Part shown: positions 54,997 to 64,000 of the stretch, piece by piece | How the letters are laid out: every line of letters begins with the position of its first letter | Numbering within the stretch: the stretch's first letter is position 1 | Program-made: the position numbers and the translations under genes | Notes under the pieces: generated by a model | Seen by the model: the letters and a program-made list of their open reading frames with translations, nothing else | Told to the model about the DNA's origin: nothing | Database searches by the model: none | Source: Photobacterium malacitanum | GTDB taxonomy: Bacteria; Pseudomonadota; Gammaproteobacteria; Enterobacterales; Vibrionaceae | Direction of reading: 5' to 3' | Assembly (NCBI RefSeq): GCF_900185615.1 | Contig: NZ_FYAK01000011.1 | Span: 1-64,000, forward strand | DNA length: 64,000 nucleotides

Positions 54997-57369
54997 ATGC
55001 ACACTAAAGTAACACCTATTGATAGCTATCCTAAGTATTGGGCTGAATGCTATGGCACAGCTCCATTCTTGCCAACATCTAGAAAAGAGATGGACGCTCT
55101 TGGCTGGGACAGCTGCGACATTATCATTGTTACTGGTGATGCCTATGTTGACCATCCTAGTTTTGGTATGGCGATTATTGGTCGTTTACTTGAATCTCAA
55201 GGATTTCGCGTTGGTATTATTGCGCAGCCTAAATGGGACAATAAAGACGATTTTATGGCGTTGGGTAAACCGAATCTTTATTTTGGTATTACATCAGGCA
55301 ATATGGACTCAATGATCAACCGCTATACCGCAGATCGTAAGTTGCGTAAAGATGATGCTTACACTCCCAACAATGAAGGTGGGAAACGTCCTGATCGTGC
55401 CGTATTGGTGTATTCACAACGCTGCCGTGAAGCCTACAAAGAAGCACCTATCGTACTAGGTGGTATTGAAGCAAGCTTACGTCGCCTTGCACACTATGAT
55501 TATTGGTCTGACAAAGTTCGTCGCTCAGTATTAATGGATGCAAAAGCAGATATTCTGTTATTTGGTAACGCTGAACGTGCACTGGTTGAAGTCTCGCACC
55601 GTATCGCTAATGGCGAAGATATCAAGTCATTAACTGATATTGCAGGCACTGCGGTAATGATCAAAGACATTCCTGAGCGTTATCAGGAAATTGATTCATC
55701 ACGTATTGAAAAGCCTGGTCGTCCAATGGTGATGCAAAACCCTTATGCGACCGAAGAAACTTGTGCGTCTAATAAAGAAGAAAAAGAAAAACAGCCACAA
55801 GTTGTTCACGTTCGTCCATCACGCCACGATGCTGAAAATACAGTTGTACGTTTGCCTTCTTATGAAAAGCTAGCCAATGACCGTATTTTATATGCTCACG
55901 CAAGTCGTGTAATGCACTTAGAAACTAACCCTTATTCTGGACGTGCATTAATTCAAAAACATGCTGATCGTGAATTATGGATCAACCGTGCACCGATTCC
56001 ATTATCAACTGAAGAAATGGACTTTGTGTTTGGATTACCGTTTGCTCGCGTACCTCATCCAAGTTACGGCAAGGCAAAAATTCCAGCTTATGACATGATT
56101 AAAACCTCGGTTAACATCATGCGTGGTTGTTTTGGTGGGTGTTCATTCTGTTCAATTACTGAACACGAAGGTCGTATTATTCAAAACCGTTCTCAAGAAT
56201 CTATTCTTAATGAACTAGAAGATATTCGCGATAAAGTTCCAGGTTTTACCGGTACTATTTCTGATTTAGGTGGCCCGACAGCTAACATGTATCGTCTTGG
56301 CTGTTCTGACACTCGTGCAGAAGCTAACTGTCGTCGCCCATCATGTATCTTCCCTAAGATTTGTGAGAAGCTAAACACAGATCATAAACATCTGATTGAT
56401 TTATATCGTAATGCTCGTAATGTTAAAGGCATTAAGAAGATCATGATTGCTTCTGGTGTGCGCTATGATTTAGCGGTCGAATCGCCAGAATACGTGCGTG
56501 AACTTGTTACTCACCATGTTGGTGGTTATTTAAAGATCGCACCTGAACATACAGAAAAAGGTACACTTGATCTGATGATGAAGCCAGGCATGGGTACCTA
56601 TGACCGCTTTAAATCAATGTTTGAACAATACAGTCAAGAAGCAGGTAAAAAACAATACCTGATTCCATACTTTATTTCAGCACACCCAGGCTCAACTGAC
56701 GACGATATGTTGAACCTTGCATTGTGGCTTAAACAAAATGATTACCAGTGTGATCAGGTACAAAACTTTTACCCATCACCAATGTGTAATGCCACAGCAA
56801 TGTACCATTCTGAAACTAACCCGTTGAAGAAAGTGAAGTACAAAGGTCGTGAGGATTTATTTGTCGCTAAAGGTGAACGTCAACGTCGCCTACACAAAGC
56901 ACTATTGCGTTACCACGATCCACTAAACTGGCCTCTTATTCGTGACGCACTAACAACAATGGGCAAGAAATATCTTATTGGTAATCGCCCTAATTGTTTA
57001 GTACCAGAAGCTGGTAGTGAAGCAGAAATGACTCCGGCAGAACGTCGCGGTTCAGGTCGTCACGGTTCTAAGCGCTTTGCAACAAAGAACCCAAATCAGC
57101 CTGATATTCGTACCGATGGTAAGCGCCCACAAGGTAATCGAAATGGTAAGCCTGTAGGTAATGGTAAACCACAACCAAACGGATCACGTAATAGCAATCC
57201 AGCAAAAGCAGGCACTAGCAGTAACCGTGGTGGCAGTAATAACACCAGCACCAATGGTAACCGTAATGGAAAGCCAGCCCAGTCAAATAGTCGCCCGACT
57301 AACCGTAATGGTAAACCCGGTGGTCAACGCCCAAACGGTAAACCAACACGTAGCCGCAACGGTGCGTAA
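54997..57369 (+). CDS. ygiQ: YgiQ family radical SAM protein
   Basis: This 790-residue protein belongs to the UPF0313/YgiQ family. An N-terminal domain (cobalamin-binding-like) is followed by a radical SAM core with the 4Fe-4S cluster motif CFGGCSFC (about residue 375), then a YgiQ-specific C-terminal domain ending near residue 690. The last 90-100 residues are low-complexity, rich in Asn, Gly, Arg and Pro with repeated NGKP units, probably disordered and RNA-binding-like. The function of YgiQ is unknown. GAGG precedes the ATG. Confidence 0.92.
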   Translation: MHTKVTPIDSYPKYWAECYGTAPFLPTSRKEMDALGWDSCDIIIVTGDAYVDHPSFGMAIIGRLLESQGFRVGIIAQPKWDNKDDFMALGKPNLYFGITSGNMDSMINRYTADRKLRKDDAYTPNNEGGKRPDRAVLVYSQRCREAYKEAPIVLGGIEASLRRLAHYDYWSDKVRRSVLMDAKADILLFGNAERALVEVSHRIANGEDIKSLTDIAGTAVMIKDIPERYQEIDSSRIEKPGRPMVMQNPYATEETCASNKEEKEKQPQVVHVRPSRHDAENTVVRLPSYEKLANDRILYAHASRVMHLETNPYSGRALIQKHADRELWINRAPIPLSTEEMDFVFGLPFARVPHPSYGKAKIPAYDMIKTSVNIMRGCFGGCSFCSITEHEGRIIQNRSQESILNELEDIRDKVPGFTGTISDLGGPTANMYRLGCSDTRAEANCRRPSCIFPKICEKLNTDHKHLIDLYRNARNVKGIKKIMIASGVRYDLAVESPEYVRELVTHHVGGYLKIAPEHTEKGTLDLMMKPGMGTYDRFKSMFEQYSQEAGKKQYLIPYFISAHPGSTDDDMLNLALWLKQNDYQCDQVQNFYPSPMCNATAMYHSETNPLKKVKYKGREDLFVAKGERQRRLHKALLRYHDPLNWPLIRDALTTMGKKYLIGNRPNCLVPEAGSEAEMTPAERRGSGRHGSKRFATKNPNQPDIRTDGKRPQGNRNGKPVGNGKPQPNGSRNSNPAKAGTSSNRGGSNNTSTNGNRNGKPAQSNSRPTNRNGKPGGQRPNGKPTRSRNGA

Positions 57370-57404
57370 ATATACTGATTAGTGGATATTTATAACCGTT
57401 CAAA

Positions 57405-57432
57405 AACGCCACCTATTTTATTAAGTGGCGTT
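57405..57432. terminator. Bidirectional terminator between ygiQ and the polysaccharide locus
   Basis: AACGCCAC at 57405-57412 pairs with GTGGCGTT at 57425-57432; A-run on the left and ATTTAC on the right suit both strands. It marks the boundary of the AT-rich locus. Confidence 0.75.
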
Positions 57433-57489
57433 ATTTACAATAATTTCAAATACCTCTAATAATTAAAATCACTTATATCTAATTTATTG

Positions 57490-58458
57490 CTAAGCTACTA
57501 ATTTTTTAATATTTCTCATTCTACCTAATGATTTATATTTAGCCTCAAAATAAGAAATAGCATCAAAAGTAAATCGATTATGTATTTTATTATTATTTTT
57601 ACTAAAATCATCACCTACAAGTAAAATATGATTAAAATCTGATTCTAATGCATATTGAATGTTTTCTTCAGTTGCACTTCCGTTAGGAAAAGCATAAATA
57701 TCTGTTTTTATATTAATATCGTTCATAAAATCTCTACACATATTCAAATCATTAATAAAATATTTTTGAGATTGTTTAGACATAGAAAGATGTTCATAAG
57801 AATGTACTCCTATTTGATGATATGTTGAGACCTCCTTTATTTCATCGATAGTCATCATTGCAGAACAAAGAAATTCAGAATATTTATAGATATAATCCTT
57901 TATTAATTTCTGGTGAATGATAAAATTATTATAATCTAAGTTCTTAATTTTAGAAGATATATAGTATCCTAGTTTGTTTCTATTTTGTAAATCCTTCCTC
58001 GTAATGCTAGGTCTTATAGGTAAATTCAATATTAACTCATCAGGAGCATTACCAATAAAATCTTGTAGATATACATTGATAGGAGACTCTCCAGATAAAA
58101 CACATGAAGGGATAATGTTTTGGTTCACCTTTATGTTATGCTTATATAAAATAGGAACTGCATAATCAATAAAATCTTTATAACCATCGTCAAATGATAA
58201 AATCAAATCTGGCTTATTTTTATCTTCACCCGTTTCACCAAATAAAATTATATTATAATTTAATTTTAAATAAATTATAATATCTTCAAATAAAACAGGG
58301 TCAAGTGGACTATATATACTACCATCAAAAGGAGCGACTCTGTGAAAATTAAGTATTGTTAAAATAGAGTTATCTGTTAATAGTTGCAACCTGCTTTTGA
58401 CCCTAAAGTCATTAGATAAAATTCGAAAAATATTTTTTTTTGTAATATCAATTATCAT
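57490..58458 (-). CDS. Polysaccharide deacetylase (NodB-type) protein
   Basis: This protein of about 322 residues is a carbohydrate esterase family 4-like enzyme. Motif 1 LILSFDDGYKDF supplies the catalytic and metal Asp pair, and motif 2 HSYEHLSM the His ligands; AFPNGSATEENI is motif 3. It would remove acetyl groups from a sugar of the locus product. No signal peptide is visible, so a cytoplasmic, precursor-level reaction is inferred. The ATG at 58458 is preferred to a GTG at 58467. It is the last gene of the minus-strand cluster; 253 bases separate it from the next upstream gene, suggesting its own promoter. Confidence 0.8.
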   Translation of the reverse strand: MIIDITKKNIFRILSNDFRVKSRLQLLTDNSILTILNFHRVAPFDGSIYSPLDPVLFEDIIIYLKLNYNIILFGETGEDKNKPDLILSFDDGYKDFIDYAVPILYKHNIKVNQNIIPSCVLSGESPINVYLQDFIGNAPDELILNLPIRPSITRKDLQNRNKLGYYISSKIKNLDYNNFIIHQKLIKDYIYKYSEFLCSAMMTIDEIKEVSTYHQIGVHSYEHLSMSKQSQKYFINDLNMCRDFMNDINIKTDIYAFPNGSATEENIQYALESDFNHILLVGDDFSKNNNKIHNRFTFDAISYFEAKYKSLGRMRNIKKLVA

Positions 58459-58711
58459 AATAAACACTCATTAAATCTAATATAACTATTAAGTAAAACA
58501 TATTTTACCTTTTATCATGCGATCTCTAAGTTATTAGATTAATATAGTTAATAATAAAAATATAATAAGAGGGTTTAACAGTAAATGTTAAACCAAGTTT
58601 TTTAAAAAATACACGATAACATCAGATGTATTATCTAGTATGGTAACCTTAGTATTCTATACATCAAGATAGTTGAGCCTAAAACCTAATCTATTAATCT
58701 TGGTGAAAATA

Positions 58712-60385
58712 TTATTTAATATATGTATCAATTTTAGCAAAATCTAAAACTATTAAACCTTCAGTAAAATTAAAAGTATGTGTTGCAACTATAGAATCAA
58801 AATAATCTGCCGCAACTTCAAACTGAATATCTTCTTCATACTTATATCGTGATATTTCATTAACTTTTGATACCCCAAAAGATTTACCATATAGATCACA
58901 ACCTTGAATTTGATAGACACGGTATATATTTTCATCATCAAAGAAAAGTCCACCATTACGACCAATTGATGCATTATATATAACAGGGTTACTTTTATGC
59001 TCTACCCAATCACCATTCAGTAAATCTTTAGAATAGAAAAGATGTAATTCAGAATAATGATCATTTCCTAATAGTGATGAGTCAACATTAGACATCATCC
59101 ACCACGTACTATCAACTTTAACAATATTAGTATCTGCAGCTGATATATTTTTTATTAAAATTTTTTCTAACTTCCACTCTAATGGGAAATTAACACATTT
59201 ATAAAGTCTAATATCTTTTGCTGAACAACTTTCAGGGCACATATAAAGATTATCACCATCCCTAAATAAATAAGGATAAGATAAATGAAATTCTTCTTCT
59301 AAAGCTACTCCTAAATATTTATACCCATTAGGATCAATTTCATATACTGTAATTAACCCTTTACGTACAGCAAAATCATAATCTTCAACGAAACAATAAT
59401 GTTTATTTCCTTGTTTTATAATAAAAGGGTCTGCTAAATAATGATTATCCGGATTTTCAATGACAGTAGATTCAGACAATGACACATCACACCAACTATC
59501 TGTAAATTGATAAGCAACACCCCAGGTTATCGTTTTTGATGTAATGCTTCTCCAAGCTCTAATATAACAACAACAAAATAGCTTATATAAATATAATATT
59601 TGAACTGATATACTAGGTACTGAATATGAAGGGAACATTGATCTATGCTGATTTACAACATGATAATGAGCACGCTTTGAAGCAATATTTTCAACTAATT
59701 TGTGAATAACTGAATTAGACTTAGAATATAGTCTAATTAAATTTAAGGTGAACATAAAAGACGTCATAATACTTCCATTAAAAATCACATCTTCTATTTT
59801 TTTTAATTTATAATTAGTTACCTTCACACTAAAACTAGTAGTATCGTGCTTATTAAGCACATCATAAAAACCAGCACATAAAGAACTACTAAAAGTAGTA
59901 TTCGTATAATTTAATGAGATGACACCAGAAGGAAATAATTTTAAAAGTTCGTCTGGAATTTTTTTACTGCCATAGTGAATTAATAAATCAACATTTTCTC
60001 TTCTTATTTTTATAATTTCATCTTCGGTATATCTATAGAAAAAATCACCATTTAAAGCACTATTATATATATTAAAATTTCTGATTGATAAGTTCTTTAT
60101 ATTGATTTTAAAAAAATAATTATTAACTATTTTTTTGTTTTTAATTAATAGAAAAACTTCAAATTTTATAACTAACTTCAAAAAAAGTTTTTTTATAAAA
60201 AGATAAATATTAGATAGTAACGATATATTAATTTCTTTAATAGATGGAAATTTAAAAAAACAATAGTGCGTAATAGTAAATTTAACATCATATACCTTAG
60301 AATCTAAAGCTACATCTAAGAAGTCATAAATTTGTTTTGTATTATTATCATCATCTAATAAAACACCAACTTTTAATTTCCTCAC
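58712..60385 (-). CDS. Two-domain protein: formyltransferase-like half plus GINT1-like beta-propeller half
   Basis: This protein of about 557 residues has two parts. The N-terminal half contains NVDLLIHYGSKKIPDELLKLF, a degenerate version of the formyltransferase core; the usual Asn-His-Asp catalytic set is not evident. The C-terminal half shows the pattern HYLADPFIIKQGNKHYCF, SYPYLFRDGDNLYMCPES and AADTNIVKVDSTWWMMSN, which resembles the glucosamine inositolphosphorylceramide transferase-like (GINT1) family and its five-bladed GH43-type propeller. I chose the GTG at 60385 (AAGGGA upstream), giving MRKLKVGVLLDDD; an ATG at 60442 overlaps the preceding stop (TAATG) and remains possible. A sugar-transfer role in the locus is inferred. 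Confidence 0.65.
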   Translation of the reverse strand: MRKLKVGVLLDDDNNTKQIYDFLDVALDSKVYDVKFTITHYCFFKFPSIKEINISLLSNIYLFIKKLFLKLVIKFEVFLLIKNKKIVNNYFFKINIKNLSIRNFNIYNSALNGDFFYRYTEDEIIKIRRENVDLLIHYGSKKIPDELLKLFPSGVISLNYTNTTFSSSLCAGFYDVLNKHDTTSFSVKVTNYKLKKIEDVIFNGSIMTSFMFTLNLIRLYSKSNSVIHKLVENIASKRAHYHVVNQHRSMFPSYSVPSISVQILYLYKLFCCCYIRAWRSITSKTITWGVAYQFTDSWCDVSLSESTVIENPDNHYLADPFIIKQGNKHYCFVEDYDFAVRKGLITVYEIDPNGYKYLGVALEEEFHLSYPYLFRDGDNLYMCPESCSAKDIRLYKCVNFPLEWKLEKILIKNISAADTNIVKVDSTWWMMSNVDSSLLGNDHYSELHLFYSKDLLNGDWVEHKSNPVIYNASIGRNGGLFFDDENIYRVYQIQGCDLYGKSFGVSKVNEISRYKYEEDIQFEVAADYFDSIVATHTFNFTEGLIVLDFAKIDTYIK

Positions 60386-60441
60386 CAATAATCCCTTATA
60401 AACAGCCAAACTTAAGTAAACATAGTCACAAAAAATATACA

Positions 60442-61248
60442 TTATTTTTTCTTATAATTATCAGTATTTACAAATAGTACATCATTAATATTATTATTTA
60501 TATTTTCATTAGAAAAATAGAAATAATAATTATATAAAGCTTTAATAACTTCTTTCTTATTCCAATCCTTAGTTAAATATAAATGTCCTGATGATATTTC
60601 ATGTTGACTTATATTTTGTAATGGCTGTTTGTTTACGTAAGCCTTAATTACCTTACTGTATATATCATGGGCATGATTCATTACTTTAATATGTAATTCA
60701 GATAATGATTCATTACCTATTAGAGGACATTTTTCTGTAACAATTAAATTACCAGTATCTATGCCATCATCTAGCCACATAACGGTATTACCTATTAAAT
60801 GAAAATTCCGATTACTTAGACACCAATTAGTACAATTCGGACCACCTTTTACATAAGGAGATATACCTGTATGTAAGTTCATAATTTTAGATGTTTTTGA
60901 AAGCTCTTTGATTAACTTTGCACCCAGTAAATTGGTACCTGAAACTATCACTAAATCAGGACTTTCATTAACTATAAACTCTAAAACTTCATCTGAATTA
61001 ATATCATTAGTTGAAACTTTTAATACTCTACTTTTGAATTCATCTGTAATAATGAAAGAACGTTGCATTTTTCTCCAAGCTAATGATAAAGGTAGAGCAC
61101 AAATACTTTGTATAAATTTACTATATGATTTCTTCTTATTATATTTTTTTGATACCGTTACAACTGATGAAATAGTAGCGATTTGAGACACTTTGCTAAT
61201 AAGTCCCCAATGGTTAGGTTGATCACCTATAAAAGCAACAATTTTCAT
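60442..61248 (-). CDS. Formyltransferase-fold protein (sugar N-formyltransferase-like)
   Basis: This 268-residue protein has the core of the formyltransferase family: NLHTGISPYVKGGPNCTNW with the Asn and His positions, and WLDDGIDTGNLI with the Asp. These are the Asn-His-Asp residues used with N10-formyltetrahydrofolate. In a polysaccharide locus the likely acceptor is an amino sugar, but methionyl-tRNA-type substrates cannot be excluded by sequence alone. It directly precedes the GINT1-like gene and may overlap it by one base. Confidence 0.75.
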   Translation of the reverse strand: MKIVAFIGDQPNHWGLISKVSQIATISSVVTVSKKYNKKKSYSKFIQSICALPLSLAWRKMQRSFIITDEFKSRVLKVSTNDINSDEVLEFIVNESPDLVIVSGTNLLGAKLIKELSKTSKIMNLHTGISPYVKGGPNCTNWCLSNRNFHLIGNTVMWLDDGIDTGNLIVTEKCPLIGNESLSELHIKVMNHAHDIYSKVIKAYVNKQPLQNISQHEISSGHLYLTKDWNKKEVIKALYNYYFYFSNENINNNINDVLFVNTDNYKKK

Positions 61249-61298
61249 AAAACCTCTGCTAAATGTCTGAAATTTATATTTGTTATATATGAATTTAA

Positions 61299-62402
61299 TT
61301 AAGCTAGTACTGAAATAGTTCTATCAATGACAATAGATTCATCAAACTCTTTTTCAACTTTTAGCCTCGCGTTGCTGCAAATTATCTTATAAGCATCTTC
61401 AGGTAACATTAGTATTTTCTTCATTGCACCAGCTAAAGATTTGCTATTCCTCGGTTGACACAAAAATCCATTATAACCATCTTTAATAATATGCTTACAT
61501 CCAGGGACATTCGTCGCTACACTCGGCAACCCCATAGCTCCTGCCTCAATTAAGGTTTTAGGCATCCCTTCTCTATATGATGGTAAAACAACACAATCAG
61601 CCTTTGCATACACACTAACAACATCATCACTGCTCCCTAGCCACTCAATGAAAGGATATTTAATCCATTGGTTCACTACATTCATAGAAATAGATGATTT
61701 ATTCTTATTATCAATAAAGCCACATATTTGTAATTTAAAATCAAAGTTCTCTTGATACAAAATTTTAGCAGCTTCAACAAGTTCATTTAGACCTTTATCA
61801 GACAAAATCCGACCAACAAAAAGAAAAGTAAAAACATTTCTATAAGATTTATATAACACTGGATAAAACTTCTCCGTATTTACACCAGAACCTGGTAATA
61901 ATTCCAATTTAAATTTATTGACTAACTTATTATCTGATAACATAGAAAAATCATCTGGATTTTGACAAAAAACTTTATCGGCATAAGGTTGGGATAATTT
62001 GTATAGTATCCTGACTATTTTTGATATTAAATTATTATTAATAAAAGCAGTCCCTAAACCACATACATTATTTATGACAACAGCACCATATATCTTAGCA
62101 GCCCAAGTTCCATATACATTATTTTTCAATGTATAATTGAAAACATAATCGGGTTTTATTCTACGATAGAGACATAATAGCTGATATAAAGTGATTATAT
62201 CTTTATATACATTGTAACCTTTATTATCCATATCAATATTAGACCAATAGCATCCAAGTTCAGACATTAGCCTTTTAGAATAATTATCTCGAGGTGAAAT
62301 ACAATAAACTGTATACCCTTTATCAATAAACGCTTTAATTGATGATTGTCTGAAGTTATATAAATACCATGATGTGTTTGCGGAGAATACAATTACTTTC
62401 AC
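61299..62402 (-). CDS. Glycosyltransferase family 4 protein
   Basis: This 367-residue GT-B enzyme transfers a sugar from a nucleotide donor to the growing repeat unit. It starts KVIVFSANTSWYLYNFRQS and has the retaining-enzyme donor motif EGMPKTLIEAGAMGLPSVAT (EX7E) and the phosphate loop GRILSDKGLNELVEA. The start resembles PglA/WbpX-type transferases that act on N-acetyl sugars, a tentative comparison. It lies in the middle of the cluster with short gaps. Confidence 0.85.
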   Translation of the reverse strand: MKVIVFSANTSWYLYNFRQSSIKAFIDKGYTVYCISPRDNYSKRLMSELGCYWSNIDMDNKGYNVYKDIITLYQLLCLYRRIKPDYVFNYTLKNNVYGTWAAKIYGAVVINNVCGLGTAFINNNLISKIVRILYKLSQPYADKVFCQNPDDFSMLSDNKLVNKFKLELLPGSGVNTEKFYPVLYKSYRNVFTFLFVGRILSDKGLNELVEAAKILYQENFDFKLQICGFIDNKNKSSISMNVVNQWIKYPFIEWLGSSDDVVSVYAKADCVVLPSYREGMPKTLIEAGAMGLPSVATNVPGCKHIIKDGYNGFLCQPRNSKSLAGAMKKILMLPEDAYKIICSNARLKVEKEFDESIVIDRTISVLA

Positions 62403-62479
62403 TTTAATAAATCCTTATAATAAAGTTCAATAGAAATTATAATAAATAATAAACCACTAACATATAGTTAATGCCTAAA

Positions 62480-63433
62480 TTAAACGCCACTCATATTTTT
62501 ACTTACCATTCCATATTTTTCATTTAGTATTTTGTATTTATCAATTATTTTAGATAAATGATTTATATTTAATTCGACGTCAGAACCAAAATTATGTGGA
62601 TGCCACCATAAATGATAGCAATGTCCATTTATAGCGGCATGTTCCATTTCAACTAATACTCTTCTGAGTAATAATGCTGAAACTAATGATGGCATTGTAC
62701 GAGATATAGGTCTTAAAAAACGGCTTGCTGATATATTAGTCATTCCATTTGTTATCGATGTCTTATACCCATGATACCCATCTATCGGTAAGACGCTGTC
62801 AAAAGCTTTAAATCCTCTAACTAAATTGCTTCGTTGATTTTGGGATTTCTCCTGATATATAAAAGAATTAGGATTACTCCTATAAATATTTATATTATGT
62901 TTTTTACATACTTTTAAATAATCATCAGAGAACTGGTTTCTTGGAAAGACAATACTTTTTATATTTATGTCATTATCCGTTGCAATAGCTAATAATGATT
63001 TAGTATCAGCATCAAATTGCTCTAACGTTTGACCTTTTTCTAAGCAATAATAATGAGAAAATGTATGAGATGATATTTCTTGTCCATTATTTTCTAAAAT
63101 CAATTTTATTAAAGATGGAGCAAAATGATATGGATCTGTTTTTTCTGAATCTCCTACACAGTTTGAGAGGTAATCGTAAGGGTTATACCTGTTATTTTCA
63201 TATGATGGCATCTTATCAGGTAAATATTTAATTATTTCATTTTTGTTATTAGCAAACAAAAAACCTACAGTCGCCCATGAAGCATGAATATTGTTTAATT
63301 TAAACAAATTTAAAATTTTTGGTATTGCTTTACGAGCACCAATAATATTATTACCATAAGATCTAATTCTCCTCTTATCAAATACACCCCACATTAGTTC
63401 AAAATCTATTGATATTATAAAAATACCATTCAT
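62480..63433 (-). CDS. Second polysaccharide deacetylase-like protein
   Basis: This 317-residue protein is a distinct NodB-like member. IISIDFELMWGV carries the catalytic-type Asp near residue 10, SSHTFSHYYC the His ligands, and IVFPRNQFSDDYL a motif-3-like segment. HLWWHPHNFG near the C-terminus adds a further His. It is unlike the deacetylase at 57490 in motif context, so the two are not recent duplicates. The ATG at 63433 has GGAG 6 bases upstream. The product may act on a polysaccharide intermediate in the cytoplasm. Confidence 0.78.
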   Translation of the reverse strand: MNGIFIISIDFELMWGVFDKRRIRSYGNNIIGARKAIPKILNLFKLNNIHASWATVGFLFANNKNEIIKYLPDKMPSYENNRYNPYDYLSNCVGDSEKTDPYHFAPSLIKLILENNGQEISSHTFSHYYCLEKGQTLEQFDADTKSLLAIATDNDINIKSIVFPRNQFSDDYLKVCKKHNINIYRSNPNSFIYQEKSQNQRSNLVRGFKAFDSVLPIDGYHGYKTSITNGMTNISASRFLRPISRTMPSLVSALLLRRVLVEMEHAAINGHCYHLWWHPHNFGSDVELNINHLSKIIDKYKILNEKYGMVSKNMSGV

Positions 63434-63447
63434 AATTATCTCCAATC

Positions 63448-64000
63448 TTATAGGTAGCTATCATATGGAATCCAAGAACTTGCGTGCGAGCCAAAAAAAA
63501 GCCAAGAAAACAAAACAATAAAATAATATAGATAGGTTAACGTAATAACAAAAAACTTATCCCAATACTCAAAAATATTAAATAAATTAGCAAAAACTAA
63601 TATTTGAATAGGTATTAAGTAAATTGAAAAACGATCTATCATCGTTGATAAATTAGGGAGAAAAACCAAACAAAATAATAATAATAATGATGATATAGAA
63701 AGAAGATAAGTAAGATTATATATTGGTTTAGTATAATTAAACCTACTTTTAAAAAGAATAAATATAATTGATGGTATAACGCATAGAATTACTCGCATCA
63801 ATGCACCAGGAGAAGTATAACGATTACTCTCTATGTATGTATAAATCATTGCGTCAAATGTATTTGTCATAAATAAATAAATAATAAAATAGACAAATAG
63901 TGAACAGAAAAATACTTTTTGATATGTAGGCCGCTCCGTAACTATAAATGCAAGAGGTATCATAACAATTGCAGTTTTGTGAAAAATAGATCCAAAAAGA
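63448..64000 (-). CDS. EpsG/Wzy-like polysaccharide polymerase, C-terminal part
   Basis: This open frame runs off the right edge. The visible 184 residues form at least six hydrophobic helices; the first seen segment, GSIFHKTAIVMIPLAF, resembles the FHxTA motif of EpsG-family proteins, which polymerise or export repeat units. The stop lies 15 bases before the deacetylase start, so the genes are cotranscribed. Assignment as polymerase rests on topology, the short motif and the locus context. Confidence 0.65.
   Translation of the reverse strand, partial: LFGSIFHKTAIVMIPLAFIVTERPTYQKVFFCSLFVYFIIYLFMTNTFDAMIYTYIESNRYTSPGALMRVILCVIPSIIFILFKSRFNYTKPIYNLTYLLSISSLLLLFCLVFLPNLSTMIDRFSIYLIPIQILVFANLFNIFEYWDKFFVITLTYLYYFIVLFSWLFFGSHASSWIPYDSYL

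Noticed and set aside
58580-58680. Imperfect inverted repeat GATGTAT...ATACATC in the gap after the GINT1-like gene
   Set aside because: Only the outer 7 bases pair; the inside does not, and no T-run follows, so it is not called a terminator.
1-64000. CRISPR arrays, tRNA/rRNA genes, insertion sequences, prophage or toxin-antitoxin pairs
   Set aside because: No regularly spaced repeats, cloverleaf-like structures, transposase motifs or phage genes were found on reading both strands; a short tRNA could still be missed by eye.

Overview
The window reads as chromosomal DNA of a marine gammaproteobacterium of the Vibrionaceae, most likely Photobacterium or a close relative such as Aliivibrio. This is an inference from gene content and AT-rich codon use: a torECA-type TMAO respiration operon, the zwf-pgl-gnd order, a long-form SAICAR synthase, divergent metE/metR, a glpABC operon, DcuC and a YgiQ-type radical SAM protein. 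No rRNA, tRNA, CRISPR array, insertion sequence or prophage was seen. Most of the window is ordinary core or shell genome.

Layout. 1-8 kb: the 3' end of a glutathione-dependent formaldehyde dehydrogenase, a dicarboxylate/amino-acid:cation symporter, a tiny basic ORF, a UvrD-like helicase, two membrane proteins (DUF445 and YdjM-like) and purC behind a PurR-like operator. 8-15 kb: a C-rich, G-poor leader, then torE-torC-torA, an unrecognised 98-aa protein, a Tat-exported PhoX-like phosphatase and a secreted protein of unknown function. 15.5-19.2 kb: the oxidative pentose-phosphate operon zwf-pgl-gnd (minus strand). 19.2-26.2 kb: a structured intergenic stretch with terminators that belong to no visible gene (candidate small RNAs), a SEC-C protein, a SPOUT methyltransferase, an operon pairing a periplasmic sugar-type binding protein with a membrane diguanylate cyclase, an NlpC/P60 peptidase and an Ap4A phosphorylase-like protein. 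26-31 kb: aromatic amino-acid permease, DUF805 protein, nucleoside transporter NupC behind a CRP-like site, and a LysR regulator. 31-35 kb: pstS-pstC-pstA-pstB without phoU, then a DUF1971 protein. 35-43 kb: an MscS-type channel, a META-domain lipoprotein, metE/metR with recognisable MetR and MetJ sites, and a DUF4250 protein. 43-52 kb: glpA-glpB-glpC with GlpR-like and CRP-like sites, a PliG lysozyme inhibitor, a divergent MFS/LysR pair and dcuC. 52-57 kb: a hybrid RNase HI, a YbdG-like channel and YgiQ.

57.5-64 kb: all minus strand and visibly more AT-rich, this is the distal end of a surface-polysaccharide locus that runs off the right edge. It holds two polysaccharide deacetylases, a formyltransferase-fold protein, a larger protein joining a formyltransferase-like half to a GINT1-like beta-propeller half, a family-4 glycosyltransferase and an EpsG/Wzy-like membrane protein.

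Physiological theme: much of the window serves anaerobic or low-oxygen life (TMAO reduction, anaerobic glycerol-3-phosphate oxidation, C4-dicarboxylate exchange) and phosphate scavenging (PhoX-like, Pst, glycerol-3-phosphate). The parts most worth a second look are the orphan-terminator intergenic regions (19.3-19.8 kb and 26.0-26.15 kb), the binding-protein/diguanylate-cyclase pair, the formyltransferase/GINT1-like polysaccharide module and the two G-depleted leaders upstream of torE and dcuC.
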